Positions 46,001-58,434 of a stretch of DNA of 64,000 bases are shown here, piece after piece. Each line of letters begins with the position of its first letter. Within the stretch, counting starts at the first letter, position 1. Location: assembly GCA_951799445.1 (NCBI GenBank), contig OX637289.1, positions 10,383,321 to 10,447,320 on the forward strand, given 5' to 3'. Made by a program: the position numbers and the translations under genes. The notes below the pieces were generated by a model. That model saw only the letters and a list, made by a program, of their open reading frames with translations, was not told where the DNA came from and did not search any database. The DNA is from Pseudisothecium myosuroides. Lineage: Eukaryota; Streptophyta; Bryopsida; Hypnales; Lembophyllaceae.

Positions 46001-48836
46001 TCATACCAAGTCAGAGAGCTGAGAGGTGTCAATAACAAAATAATTGTATATCAATGGACAGTGCATAGAGTGCTTAGGGGTGATGTTTGGTTCAAATTAC
46101 TTTGCATTCATGCAAAGTAATGCTTGGATTTCCATTTATAATCTTGTTTTACAAGCAGTATGATGATATTTTGGTACCATGTTTGTACAAAAATGTAAGA
46201 CAAAGATAGAAGCGAAAGTATGCACAATTCCAAACAGGATTTGGGTCTTAACCTGGAATTACTGACTGACGAGTGTCTCTTCGCTGTCCCAGGAATCAGC
46301 ATGGCCTACGATAATTACAGCACCCTCGAGCGCGGCCTCGCCCAAGACGTATTCCTCAAGGATGAGCAAAGCAACAACTACCTGGCGCAAGTGTGGCCAG
46401 GTCCTGTGTACTTCCCGGACTTCCTGAACCCCAAGGGTCGGGCCTGGTGGGCCAACGAAGTCTCCGAGTTTCACAAAACGGTCCCCTTCGACGGACTTTG
46501 GATCGATATGAACGAGGTTTCCAACTTCTGCAACGGCACGCAGTGCAAGTTCAACGGCGTGATTTACCCCAACCACAACGAGTGCTACCTGGAGTGCCGG
46601 CAACCGGCTTCCCAGTGGGACGACCCGCCGTACCAAATCAACCGCCGTGGGGCGTATGAGCACATTGGGGACAAAACGCTGGCCATGACGGTGAAGCATT
46701 TTGATGGCACCATGGAATATAATGCCCATAATTTGTTTGGGTTGTCGGAGTCCATTGCGACCAACGAGGCGCTCGTGGCCCTGCGGAAGAAAAGGCCCTT
46801 CATTCTTTCCAGGTACGGTCCCTGTTGCCCTTCTTTGTGGGAATGGTTTGAATCGTGTAACTTTGCGATACGTGGTTTGCGCTGGGTGAATTTAATTGTG
46901 ATTGGTGGTGATGACACAAATTGCTTGCACTAGCAAATCAGATGAGAATTAGCGAGAAATGAAAGTATCATTTTAGGAGCTTTATTACTTAAGTTACATT
47001 AATCGAATGTGGCAGGGATAGGGTGTCTGTTAGGTTGCCGTATGCCTTAAACTTCACTTGTGGTCCCCAAAAAAACTTAAAACCAATTGTGCTAGAGATC
47101 TGTCAATTAAACATACTTAATCACGAAGGGGTCTAAAATTAATCATGAGCCATGCTAGTCACTCAATCATGGTAACATCCATCCGTACTTAACCTTTCAT
47201 GAAATTTTCACGAGTTGAAGTCAGGCAAGTACTAATTCTCAAGCTATTCAAGATGTAGGTATTAGGTTCTCCAACTGTGCAACTCTTGTATGAATGTGTA
47301 GATGATTTGAATTCAATTTTTAGAACAATTAACTAGGTGTACAAGGTGTTTCGTGCTAGAGTTTCCTGTTGCGGATCACGAGTGCTAAGATCAGCGGTTC
47401 GAAATATGACTTTCACAATTGGCTCGAGCTACTAAAAACACTGAGAAATGTGCTACAAAAATTAAAGTGAACACTGAAATTTTACATCGTTTGTAGAGCT
47501 CTGTGAATTTCACCGGATAGAACGTTTGCTAAATCTCGCCACATTTGAGAAGATCGTCCCATCCCTTGTTCTTCTTGTGGATCACGATGGCTGATCAGTG
47601 GTCTTAAATGTGATTCTCAGATTCTCTCAATTAGCTCAAGATTCTCAAAATACTCGCTGATAATTGTGCTAAAATTTCAAATTTCACAGTGTGATATTCA
47701 CATTCCAGTAGCCACAAAAAGATTCGGATAGAGGATTTGCTAAATTTTGCAACATTGGTGCCTTCCCCTGCAGATCGACGTTCGTAGGCTCGGGTGCTCA
47801 CACCGCCCACTGGACGGGCGACAACAATTCGACCTTCAAGGACCTCGAGTACTCCATCGCCAGCATCCTCAACTCCGGCATGGTGGGTCTCCCCATGGTG
47901 GGCGCCGACATCTGCGGCTTCGCCGGCAACACCACCGAGCACCTGTGCAACCGCTGGATCCAACTGGGCGCTTTCTACCCCTTCTCCCGCTCCCATAGCA
48001 TCATCGAATCCATTCCCCAGGAGCCTTACGTCTGGGACTCCGTTGCAGCTTCCGCCCGATCAGCTCTCGGTTTACGGTACCAGCTTCTCCCTTACTTCTA
48101 CAGCCTCATGTTCGAGGCTCACAACAAGGGCGCCCCCATTGCGAGAGCCTTGTTTTTCGCTTTTCCTGAGGATTCCAACACTTTGAATGTCAGCAAGCAG
48201 TTTTTACTCGGAAGTGGAGTGTTGGTCACCCCTGTGACACTCCCCGAGGTGACATCAGTGAAAGGCTACTTCCCTAAAGGCACATGGTACAGCATGTTTG
48301 ACTTTAGCTCCAAAATTGAAAGCAAGGGGGAGAGCATTGAAGTTGATGCGCCCTTGGACTCTATCAACGTTCATGTCCATGAAGGCTCGATTCTCCCAAT
48401 GCAGGAGAAAAAGCTCACTTCCAGAGAGGTGATGAAAACGCCGTTCACTTTGGTGGTGGCGTTCCCTGGTGGGAAAGCCGCGGGGTACGCCAGAGGAAAG
48501 CTTTTTGTGGACAACGGAGAGGATGTGGAGATGGTGATTCGGAAGGGGAGGTCTAGTTTTGTGAGTTTCGTTGGGCAGCAGTCGGAGCAACGAGGTGTTT
48601 TGACTTCAAAGGTGGTGAGTGGCGATTATGCTATCCAACAAGGCTTGGTGGTGCAGACTGTGGTTATCCTTGGGGCGAATGGTGCACCTTCTGCTGTGAA
48701 AGTGAATGGCCAGGCGGTATCAGCTTCTGTTTCTGCGAAGTTTGATGATGCCGTACTCATGATCTCCGGGTTGAAATTGTCGGTGGGGAAGGAGTTCGAA
48801 CTGCAGTGGACTACAGAAGCGCATTCTAGTATTTAG
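43040..48836 (+). CDS. GH31 alpha-glucosidase / alpha-xylosidase, secreted, 5 exons
   Basis: Exons read as 43040-43266, 43778-44439, 45135-45365, 46293-46812 and 47774-48836: 2703 nt, 900 aa, with every junction in frame at GT-AG sites. The ATG at 43040 is chosen because it starts a classic signal peptide (hydrophobic core LLLVLLIAA); an in-frame ATG at 42923 would bury it. The protein is therefore probably secreted to the cell wall or vacuole. GH31 landmarks run in order: [13 protein letters not shown] near the N-terminus, [57 protein letters not shown], then [11 protein letters not shown] with the nucleophile Asp at about residue 445, HWTGDN with the acid/base Asp at about 563, [23 protein letters not shown] and a C-terminal beta-sandwich. 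Length matches the ~900-915 aa plant family. GH31 enzymes of this group release terminal alpha-glucose or alpha-xylose (starch/maltose or xyloglucan); sequence alone does not decide which. No lesion is visible. Confidence 0.95.
43267..43777 (+). other. Intron 1 of the GH31 gene
   Basis: Donor GTACCAG after 43266 and acceptor TTTTTCGCAG before 43778. The split codon AG|A restores Arg in the conserved MTVRIEGQFR stretch. 511 nt with no internal feature recognised. Confidence 0.85.
44864..45026. repeat. Foldback MITE-like inverted repeat inside GH31 intron 2
   Basis: Intron 2 is 44440-45134. Within it, arms starting near 44864 (core GGGTAGGCAAAAACTG at about 44877) and ending near 45026 (core GATTTTGCCTACCC) are reverse complements. 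A second inner pair holds GACATGCTTG and CAAGCATGTTG. The stretch could fold into a ~160-nt stem in pre-mRNA. No coding content is seen; the element class is undetermined. Confidence 0.6.
45366..46292 (+). other. Intron 3 of the GH31 gene
   Basis: Donor GTATGC follows the split Gly codon of LILDPG, and acceptor TGTCCCAG precedes 46293. The joined peptide [11 protein letters not shown] matches the family spacing. 927 nt; nothing else recognised inside. Confidence 0.85.
46813..47773 (+). other. Intron 4 of the GH31 gene
   Basis: Donor GTACGG after the AG of RPFILSR and acceptor CCCCTGCAG before 47774; splicing gives [14 protein letters not shown], the expected GH31 sequence. 961 nt, AT-rich, no internal feature recognised. 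Confidence 0.88.
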
Positions 48837-49327
48837 AGCAGAAACGTGGGATTGTACTGTACTAGTACGTGGTGGCAGTTTTTAATGCTGCTTGGGAGGT
48901 GTAAATTACAGGTGTAGCATACTGAGTTACACAATTTTAGAACAAGGGCCTAGGGATGATGCGATCGGAAGTCTCAGACCTGGTCCTTGCTAGATTACTA
49001 TCGACACCACATTGGCTTGAAACCTTGACTTTTGACCCAAGGGATACTAGATACCAGTAATTAGTTCTAAAGCCATTGTTGTTGTGTTGCTATTTCTAAT
49101 GTATATAGGGATTATCAGTCCCTGAAACTTGTTCAATATAAACTAGCTGGCACCTCAATACAGTGAAATTCATAGTTTCATGTAACTAACCTCGACTCTT
49201 GGCGACTTTTTGTGTTTTTATGTTTGCACTGTAGTCTTTGGCAGTTGTGAATACGGCTTGCAGTTCTCTGGTGTAGACGGCAACCACGAAAACAAGACTA
49301 AAAAAGACATTTGCGCTTGACGCTTAA

Positions 49328-49562
49328 CCCTTGAATGCCGAAGGGGTGACCCTCGAAATGGTGACCCTCGAAATCATCCTTTCTATTACCGAGTGAATCA
49401 ATAGCCTCTAGAATTGCAAAAGCACTCATTGCAAGTCAAAGTACTGTAGAAGATCTTCCCTTTCCACAACAAATTTTGAGGATGAATAGTTGCACTTTGT
49501 CCTATACAATTTGATTCCTTGTCATCCATCGAACACAAAACGTCCACTTCAGCGTTCAAGGG
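49328..49562 (+). mobile_element. Short TTAA-bounded MITE, copy 2
   Basis: TTAA at 49324-49327 then CCCTTGAATGCCG, and AGCGTTCAAGGG then TTAA at 49563-49566: about 10-bp inverted ends. GTGACCCTCGAAAT is repeated near the start, a small local duplication. It lies ~490 bp downstream of the GH31 stop codon. No coding content. Confidence 0.75.
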
Positions 49563-49711
49563 TTAAGTTAGTGAGACTTGCCTTATTCCTGTAGCCTTTC
49601 GTACTTCATACTTGAGATGGGCTCAATATTGTCTACCAACAAATTGGTTTTCTATGGGCGCTGAGGCAGCTTCAGCGTGTGTTTTCAAGAATTCGAAGCC
49701 CTCACCTGTTG

Positions 49712-50610
49712 GCTAGAGGTCAAAATCAGGATATTTGGCAAATCATTAGGGAATTTTGAAGAGACATGTTGCTAGAAGTCAAAATAAGGATAATGCTAGC
49801 AATATTTGGCATATCATTAGGGAATTTTGAAGAGACATGATGCCAGAGGGCAAAATCAGGACAATGCTAGCAATATTTTGCTAGCCAAAAAACTGCTAGA
49901 CGGCTTTTTTTGAAATGGTGCATCTCCTCATAATTTTTGCTTTATTTGGTTCTGAACAATCAATGAATTCTCATAACATTGTTAAATAAATTAAACCATC
50001 TTCCCTTGGAGAAGGGATAATGCCTCCCTATATGCCTGGAAGTGAACGTAGTTATAATCTGGGAGTGAACTTAGATGTAATTTGTAGAGAACCGTTGGTT
50101 GGCTTTAAAGGTGCATCATTAGTGTCACTGATTGACTAGAAAGTTGTGTAGTCATTGGTTAGCTCAGAAGTTGTCATGCTTTCTCGGGGAGCAAAAGGAA
50201 CCGTTAGTTATAATCTAGGAGTGAACTTAGTTGTAATCTGTAGAGAACCATTGGTTGACTTGAAAGTTGCAAAATTAGTGTCATTGGTTGACTAGAAAGT
50301 TGTAGAGTCATTGGTTAGGTCGGAAGTTGTTATGCCAACTTTCTCAGGGAACAAAAAGAATCCCCTCAGTGTTGGTTAGCAACGTTAAATCTTGCAGGTG
50401 AATTCATTTATGTAAATCTGTATTCTTGGTTCCTTGAGAATGTATTTTAGTAGCTTAGAAACTAGAATCACTATAACATGGTTAGTTAGAAACTAGAATC
50501 ATTATGGCATGGTTACATTAGTACCCGGGAATTAAATTTGTGTTCTTACCGTTCCCTAAAAAGGTATTTTAGTAACTTAAAAATTAGAATCACTATGGCA
50601 TGGTTAGTAC
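49712..50610 (+). repeat. Cluster of short local tandem duplications
   Basis: Three partial copies of a ~60-70-bp unit (GGGAATTTTGAAGAGACATG, 49712-49882). Then two copies with a 156-bp period (GTTATAATCT.GGAGTGAAC at 50051 and 50207). Then repeats of ACTAGAATCACTATAACATGG text (50.44-50.61 kb). Non-coding. Confidence 0.65.
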
Positions 50611-52756
50611 TTAGAAGTTACCACACCCGGCTAGCTATTAGGGATGGCATTTCATGCCACACAATTAAATAAATTTTGAAAATGTGATTTGGAAGGTATT
50701 TTCAAAATTAATAAAACTTTCAATTTTTTATTTTTATTTTTTTCAAAATTTTGGCATCTTGTATGTGGCAACTTTATCTATCTATATCCTACATTTCATT
50801 GCAAGTCACTTAATGTTTAATTTGTAGAGAAAAGTCAAGTTTGCAGTATGTAGAAGTAGGGAGATAAGAGGTGCAACAATCTATGTAGGGTATGTAAGTT
50901 AAGACATGAAAGAGCTCAACCACTCATAGTCATTGATTCAAAATAATGCATTAATAGTTTTTACAACTAAATTTTAGACCTCTAACTTTCTATCACAAAC
51001 TTCAAATCACAAATAGATTTTTGGAGATGAAATTTAACTTGATTTTCCACATTTTGATAGTTGACTGCATTTTGAAAATCTTCACACAATTGTAGTGCTT
51101 GTATTAGAAACTTTCTTTGGAAAGTGTACAAACTCAATAACCTTCAAAGTACAACATAAAATATTCTCTCGGGGAGGTGATTGTACAAATTAAAGTATTG
51201 AAATCCATATGAGCAAAGATAGGGTCATTTTTATTCAAAAAGTGTAAAAAATCAACTACTTAGAAAGACTAGTAGTTCCAATGTAACCTACGAAAATCTT
51301 ATTTCGTGTATAATTCTAATATATTCATTAAAATAATCTTAATACATATTCATAGAATAATCTTTTAAATGTTTTAATATTATGAAATACAAATATTCTT
51401 GATATGTGACCCCTATTTTAAAGACCTCTTGCTTACAAGTGGTCATTTATTCATATATAGTGTACATATAGATGTTATTTTTTGGTACAAATAGAAGTTA
51501 ATGCTTTGATTTCTACTTTAACTTGATACACTTTAAATTTAAAACAATGTAAGATACAAGGAACTTATACAAGAAATAAAAGAAGAATGTATTGTAAAAA
51601 AGTCCAGTTATGAGCATTATTCACCAACTAAAAAAAAGACTCTTTTTTTGGAAAACTATGATCCCATACAAAATTTTGAGTTTGTCAATAATTTGATTTT
51701 TTAAAAAGAAAAGAAAAAGGTAAAAGAAAAACCAAAAATTATGCATATTGAGTAGACTCAATATTGAAGGATCATTGACATTAAGCAAGTAGCTACACTG
51801 TAAGAAACATTGTCCTTATAAATAAAAATATTTATAATCATTTTGGAGATTAAGTTGAATATAATATACACTGATGGTAGGAAATGTATTGCCATTGCAT
51901 ATGCTCAGAGCAATATTCTACTATGACATCTTTGTGAATATTATCCATAATTCTTATTGCATTGGCTTGCTTTTATAAATACATAGATCTCTTCAAACTA
52001 CCTCTCATCATTGTAGATTGTATTGTTTTTACCAATGCAACGCTTCCCCACCTTAGTGTAGAGTTTAGAACTAACAAATGAAAGGTAGAACAATGTATAT
52101 GGATTGTAAGATTATATGCTATATTCACTAAATTGTGGCAAAAGAATAACTCTTTTCTTTTGAAAAAATGTACTGGAGGTTCAAATTCAACTTCCAGTGA
52201 TGATGGTGATATTTTATACCTTAACATTGAAAACATTATTTTGTCAATTTTATTTTAATATTTTCCTTCTTTGACAAATTCTTCCAAAAACCTCCTATTT
52301 TGCTCTCTAATTTCACATTCATCTCAAAGTTCAGGACCGACGAATTATTAGCAATTATCATGTAGTTACTATTGTTTCATGGGTGCGTACGTTAATTTGC
52401 AAATTATCGCATCGTTACGATGCACACGATTACTGCAAAGAAATGGCACTACTTTGTAATTTATATTAATTATGTAACTTCTATACGATAATCACAAGTG
52501 CGTAGAAAACACAAATTATGCACGAAAATTTACATTCTTTATCGTGCATTTTCTGTGCATTGAAGGATACGAAAAATCCATGACAACAATGTCACTGGAG
52601 TCATCACTACAATAATGCTTATTAACTAGTATCAATGTTCCAAAAAGTATTGTCAATGTTATATTGTTAATCACCATTCTAATTTTTTTTTAAATTCTTA
52701 AAAATATTTCTAACATTTTGAACTAAATCCATCATTTTTATAGGCCATCAAATTTA
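50611..52756. other. No gene recognised
   Basis: AT-rich intergenic DNA without coding motifs. Confidence 0.5.
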
Positions 52757-52894
52757 AGCTTGAAATAAATTCATCAATAGGCTACCAAGAAACTTGATAG
52801 CATAGTGAAGGAATTACTTCATTGTAGCTTGAATTGATTCTATGACTAGGCCACCAAGAAACTTGGTAACGTAGTGATGGAATCTCTTCATTGG
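52757..52894 (+). repeat. Two-copy tandem duplication, period 69 bp
   Basis: AGCTTGAA at 52757 and 52826, and CACCAAGAAACTTGGTA-type text at 52782 and 52851, define two diverged 69-bp copies. Confidence 0.6.
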
Positions 52895-53027
52895 CAATTG
52901 GTGAGAGTCAAGGGTGGAAAGGCCCTCTTTATCCTAAAATTCACTCTATGAACACTCAAAAGATATGGGATAACTTGAAGATGAGAGCTTGACTTCTCAT
53001 AGTCAAGAAGTTTTGAAAAAATAAAAA

Positions 53028-53396
53028 TCGTGTTCAAAGTAGAAATTCAGACCTCAGTTTGGCATAGTCAAGTACCTTTTTTTTTAAAACTTTGAACTAA
53101 TAAGAGTTGGTAAATGAATCTAGCTTTCATCTCCAAAAATCCGTTTGAGATTTAGAGCCACCAATCAAAATTTATGGACAAAACTCAAAGGCAATGTTTG
53201 AAAATGTCAAAAAAATGTCCCTTCCAAGCCGTCTTTGAACTTTGTCCATAACTTTTTATTGGAGACTTTAAATCCCAAACGGATTTTTGGAGATGAAAGC
53301 TATGTTAATTTACCAACTTTTTTTAGTTCAAAGTTTTTTGAAAAAAATTATTCTACTATGCCTAAATGAGGTCTGAATTTCTACTTTGAACACAAT
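53028..53396. repeat. Snapback inverted repeat, ~370 bp with a very short loop
   Basis: The left arm (GTGTTCAAAGTAGAAATTCAG onward) and right arm (ending CTGAATTTCTACTTTGAACAC) are complementary for about 165-170 bp, including CTTTCATCTCCAAAAATCCG / GGATTTTTGGAGATGAAAG, leaving a loop of roughly 20 nt. Non-coding. Confidence 0.78.
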
Positions 53397-54239
53397 TCCT
53401 GCTTTTCAATTGACTTAGTATTGAAATTGTGAAAAATAAAAAAATGCAATGTTAGTACAATAACTATGCATGGACATGATTTTATTTGATTATTGCACTA
53501 ACTTTATATGTCTTAGAAAAGCACTAATGCTACACAAAGTTAGTCGCCCATCACTAAACCATTGAAGTCATACATATTTTGTCATGCATAGTTATCGTGC
53601 AACTTTAGCACTTCAAACTCAAATATGAATGACATGCCTCAATTGCATGGTATTAATGGATGTCATTATCGTGTTGTAACAATGTTTCCAAATGAATGAA
53701 TGTAATATGAAAGTAGTGCTCGACGATAATCATACGATTACTATTGACAATTCGTGACAGAGGAACCTTGTGATGTTATCTACCAATGTACTCTTAATTA
53801 TCAACTTCACGACTACTTTTCAAGTTTTATTTATAGGTTCTATTGAAGGTATATAGTCTATATGTCACTCATCTATTCTTTCAATCAAGATTTCATATAG
53901 AATTTGAGATGAATACTCTTTATTTATGGCAACCAAATGTGGTTGGAGTCATTTCTCTTCTCTTCACATGCTATCAAGCCCCCAAACAATATCAAGTTTT
54001 AGAATATATAGTACTTGGCTATCAACATTAATAAATATTAAATAAAAAATGAAAGTTAATTTTTTGGAGAAAGTACTTTGAGGGGGAGTAAAAAAGACAA
54101 ATAAATTAATGTTGTAGATACCAAATTATTGGAAAATGGGTCACATGCAATTCTCAAAGCAATCCTCATATTCCTTGCAAATGGGTATATTTCCAATATA
54201 TTCTTGTTGGCACATACTCCTACCTGTACTAACCTGGCC

Positions 54240-54965
54240 AATTCAGAAGATTAAAGGAAAATCTAAATCGTTAATAGCTCTAAGATAGAACTAGAACACA
54301 CTAATGTCAATAGTGAGATTGTTCTAGCACGAGGTCTTAACCTTGAGAAACTTTTTTTGATAACTTGTAAAAATTGAGTTCAGAAATGAATCCTATAAGT
54401 TATTTTTTCAAGAGGTTATTGACAAAAAAAATGGTTATGGACTACCCATGTTGGACCTTCAATCACACCTTTTTTGACATCAATGATTTTAGGTAACTCT
54501 ATGGTATTCAGGCCTCTCCTTTGCCCCCATGTTTTAGGGTGGACTTACATGCTAGCTCGGTGGGAAGCTTTGAACCTAATCCAAGCAATAAGAGAAAATT
54601 GGTTCAATGATTGCCTTGTTGGAGTGGGCAACAAAAAAGAAGGAGCTCAATTTTCAACTAATATCAATGGAAAACCCCAATGGTGGAGGTTGGTCAATTT
54701 TGAAAGAATCTGACATGTGAGGCATTCTTATTGTATTTTCTACCTTGATGATAGTCAATGCAAACAACCCTATCAAACTTACTCTTTCTTCTCCATTTTA
54801 AAATTATATATAACATGATAATCAAAGTTCTATTTTACATTAAATTTGTATGTACTCGATGCCCTTGGAAAATTGCATGTTTGAAAAAAAATTCAAAAAA
54901 TTAAGATTACACAAACCTACCTAAATTAAATTTTGTCCCTCATAGGGACAATAGGACTTTAGGAG
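54240..54965 (-). mobile_element. TTAA-type element, copy G, inverted and rearranged
   Basis: The right end reads GTCCCTCATAGGGAC ... GGACTTTAGGAG then TTAA at 54966-54969, the reverse complement of the family start. AGTGAGATTGTTCTAGCA near 54.3 kb is family interior. About 54.44-54.72 kb does not match the family and may be an insertion. Confidence 0.55.
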
Positions 54966-54969
54966 TTAA

Positions 54970-57900
54970 TTATAGAATGACACAAACTTTTGGTCTATAC
55001 CATGATATTCTAAACCATAATACATAGCAAAGGTGACATTTTTAGATTTTTTAAGCATTTTTTTGTATTTGATACAAAATTCTTTCACTTATTCTTCATC
55101 AATTCATAGTAATTTCAAATTTTATCAAAAAGTTTTGAAACTTTAGGACATGTAAGGTAGGAGGCTCGCCTACATTAGGGCATTTTCAAGCGACCCTATA
55201 AAATCAGCATAAACAATCCCTTCTGAAGTTGAAATGGAGAATTTTTTTTTTAAGAACTTAGTTGTCCTGTGGGCTTCATTACAGGATACTGAAGAGGTCA
55301 TGTGTGGAGCACAATTGACCGGTTCAAGGATATACTTCAAGTCGTAATTGCATTTGTAGAAAATAGAGGTAGCATGGCGGTAGTACTGTAAATTCTCATT
55401 TACATTGGCCTCTGAATTAAATGAGAGTCACCAATGGACCATTTTTGGATTGAAATCATTTGTTTCAAGGCATTCTCTAATTGATTTCACCTCCCGTCTA
55501 GGAACAGAAATAGCGACCTACAGTCTACGGAGCCTCATCGGTTTGGTAATTCGCATGTAATGCATGTAGATTCCAAAAATTCCGAATAAATTTACCACTC
55601 ACAGATTCTTCATTCCTCTCTCCCTACAATTTTCTCCACTAATTCTGCTGCACTATTCATTCCACAGACCTTTGTTCTTGCTTAGATGGTTGACTTATGA
55701 GCCTCATACCTTATAATGGCTCTCAGAAAAAAATTTACACTTACAAAATTTCCTTAATTGAGAAATTCGTTTTTTAGGCATGTTGAGTTATAAGTAACGC
55801 ACTTATATAAAATGATTTTTCAAAAATTTTAATAACATTCAGACATTTTTAATTTAATTTTATATATAAGTGAATTTTTTTTAACACAATTACAAAATCC
55901 TTAAGATTCATAATTAAGGGGAATGAGAATTCTATTTGGAATTGTTGTAAAAATTTTCATGCATTTTAAAGTTCATTGAGTGACAGTGTCAAATTCCCAA
56001 CCTTTGTAGAGAGTTTTAAAAAGTGTAAAAATTGTTTACGTTTTATTTTGAAACATGTGCCTCAGTTAAAGTGCTTGAAATTTCTGATTTTAGAGAATCT
56101 TCGGTAAATTCGACCTTCTCTCATTCCGTCAGATTGCCTTGCAGACTGGGACACATGCGGTGTCTAAATCAGCCTCTACGGCACTTTTCTTTCCCATTTT
56201 GCTGGAATCAGGGGAATGCCATCCTAAGCTGCACCCCAATGCAACAACGGAAGTTCAAATTCACGAAGCCTCCAATATGTTTGAGTCATCGGCTGTACCG
56301 ATAACGACGAAAATTGCAGTTAGATAGTGAGATTCAGAGCATCCGAGGTTTTATAGAACACTTCGTCAGAGAAGTTCATTAAATTTTATCCCTTCATAGT
56401 GTTGCCACGTATCAAGCGATAGGTTGTTTCTCATCATCCGAAAAAGTTCTTAGTAGCGAAAAATTTGAGCAAAGCACGAGTACCCGAATGAGGTAACGCT
56501 CACAGAGCAGTCCAAGTATAAGGGTTCACCATCCACATCCGTATGCTGCTCCAACAGGTCGAGTATGCTAATACAGCAACACAGAAGCTCAATGCGCATT
56601 ACTGCCCGAATAAGCTTCAATCCATTCATACTGTATGTCAAACAGGGTCACACATTCTGCCAGGAATGAACTAGGACTGAAAATGTAAAAACTGTGAACA
56701 GGACATAAGTAATGGTGAAGGGAGAACCCAGCCCACGTCGCGCCTGACCATTTCAATATCGGCAACTTTTACGAGGCGCTGCATCATTACAAGCGCAAAG
56801 CTTGCTCAGGCAGCACCAGATACCAGAGGCCTTTCCAACTCATATACACACTAAAAAAAAAGAACAAGAATCTTTCTTCAGTTCAGGTCTCCAAATAGCT
56901 TTCCTCAATGCTTGAAGCAGTTAGGTTGGAGAAAGGTATTTGTTTTATCATCAGCAGAAAGAGTCGCACAGCAACTCGACCCGCGCAAACAAGATTGTCA
57001 GAGAACATTCACTCTCATCCACGACATAAGCCGTGTAAGAAGGTGTCCTAAGATTTGCGTTAACATCTCATCACACAATCTCAGACTACTACAATAACAA
57101 AATATTGAACGACTTGAATTCAGAAAGAACGCAGCATGTTTGACATCATGAACATCAGTCCAAGTGTTGGAAAATGTTGCTTCTCATCACCATTCAAATC
57201 AATCTTCGAATCCTAACTCTCAACGTACGCATCTAATTGTCAGAGGTGTATAATGTATCCACATGTAAACTTTAAGAGGGTGGATATACTACAATCATCC
57301 TGTGCAAACAAATAAAGACGACGGCAGCTTTCAGGGACCACGGATGGCCGAGTAGACAATCAACATGGCATCATTTCAGTCCGCCCGTCTGCTTTTCTTC
57401 ATCAGCAAGCTGTGCCGCAAAGGCAGAACCCTAGACCTCACAAAACAAGAAAGCCAAACAAAAAGAGCGTCTTCAAGCCCTAGATGTCAGCAACCCGTCG
57501 TACCCAAGCCACACAAAAACGTCAGCACAGGCATAGCGAGAGCCGCATACAGAACGGAGGCGTTTCCTAGGCGCCTCCGCCTTTGCAGTGTTGCTTCAGG
57601 GAACGGATCCATCGGTATGAAAGACATAGAAGCACAAACTACCAAACTTTGGCTCACATATATGGAAGAAAGGCACTTAACCCTTTCTATCACCTTCAAC
57701 TCAGCGAGAGATTTGTGCCCCACGCGGCAGTCGGACCTCCATGGATAGGAGGACTGCTGCAGACTCGATATGGGGCACATCACGCCAAGGAAACATTCGC
57801 ATGCGACAGAAGGAAAACAGCTTCACACAAGAACTCCAAATCTAAGCTTTTCCTAACCGCTGAACAACAGAAACTGTTTCCCAAACGTCTTGTGAGTTGA

Positions 57901-57970
57901 GGAAAACATCAGCGCCGATATCGTATAAAATGCACAACCCACAAGGACATGGAAACCAAGAAACACGCCC
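54970..57970. other. No gene recognised
   Basis: 55.0-56.0 kb is AT-rich. 56.0-57.9 kb is GC-richer with frames up to 127 aa (57365-57748 plus) and 98 aa on the other strand. No domain recognised; a non-coding transcript or an old gene remnant is possible. Confidence 0.4.
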
Positions 57971-58017
57971 AAACCCTACAAACCAATGGACAGATTAAGA
58001 ACCCTAAGCGAACCCTA
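57971..58017 (+). promoter_or_regulatory. Cluster of telo-box-like AACCCTA motifs
   Basis: AAACCCTA at 57971-57978 and AACCCTA at 58000-58006 and 58011-58017: three copies in 47 bp, 420-460 bp upstream of the S34-like start codon. Telo boxes are known in promoters of plant translation-machinery genes. The transcription start here is unknown, so the link to the gene is inferred. Confidence 0.35.
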
Positions 58018-58434
58018 GAAAGGGAGAGGTTGAGGGATCCACGTCAGACTGTAGGGTGTTGTATCCGGCACATGGGAAGCCAGTTGGGTCCAAGTGTCAT
58101 CCCCCGTGGAATAGTATATCTTTACTTTGCTGCAGTCTTTGGGTTTATTCAAAGACATGCTTCCCAATATCTATGGGCTGAGAATATATACTGCCAAGCA
58201 TGCTAGTTCGGGCAAAGAGTATGGGATAACTTGTTAGAGTTTTCTTGAAGTTCCTTGGAGCATACCGATGCATCCGTCACAGACATCAACCGAGTGATCT
58301 CTCCCGGTCATAGGAGCATCGAGCGCGAAGGCACGGTCTGGCTCTCTTACTTCGACTTGTTTCGAGACAGAAGGGTTTCAGGGGTTTCGGGGTTTTCAGG
58401 ACCTGAGACTCGGTTGGGAGAGCGGTAAGAGGCG

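Noticed and set aside
47395..47410. GGTTCGAAA as a possible tRNA T-loop
   Set aside because: No acceptor stem or anticodon arm could be drawn around it; it lies within GH31 intron 4.
57365..57748. 127-aa plus-strand frame upstream of the S34-like gene
   Set aside because: No family motif, equal-quality frames on the other strand, and no convincing splice context.
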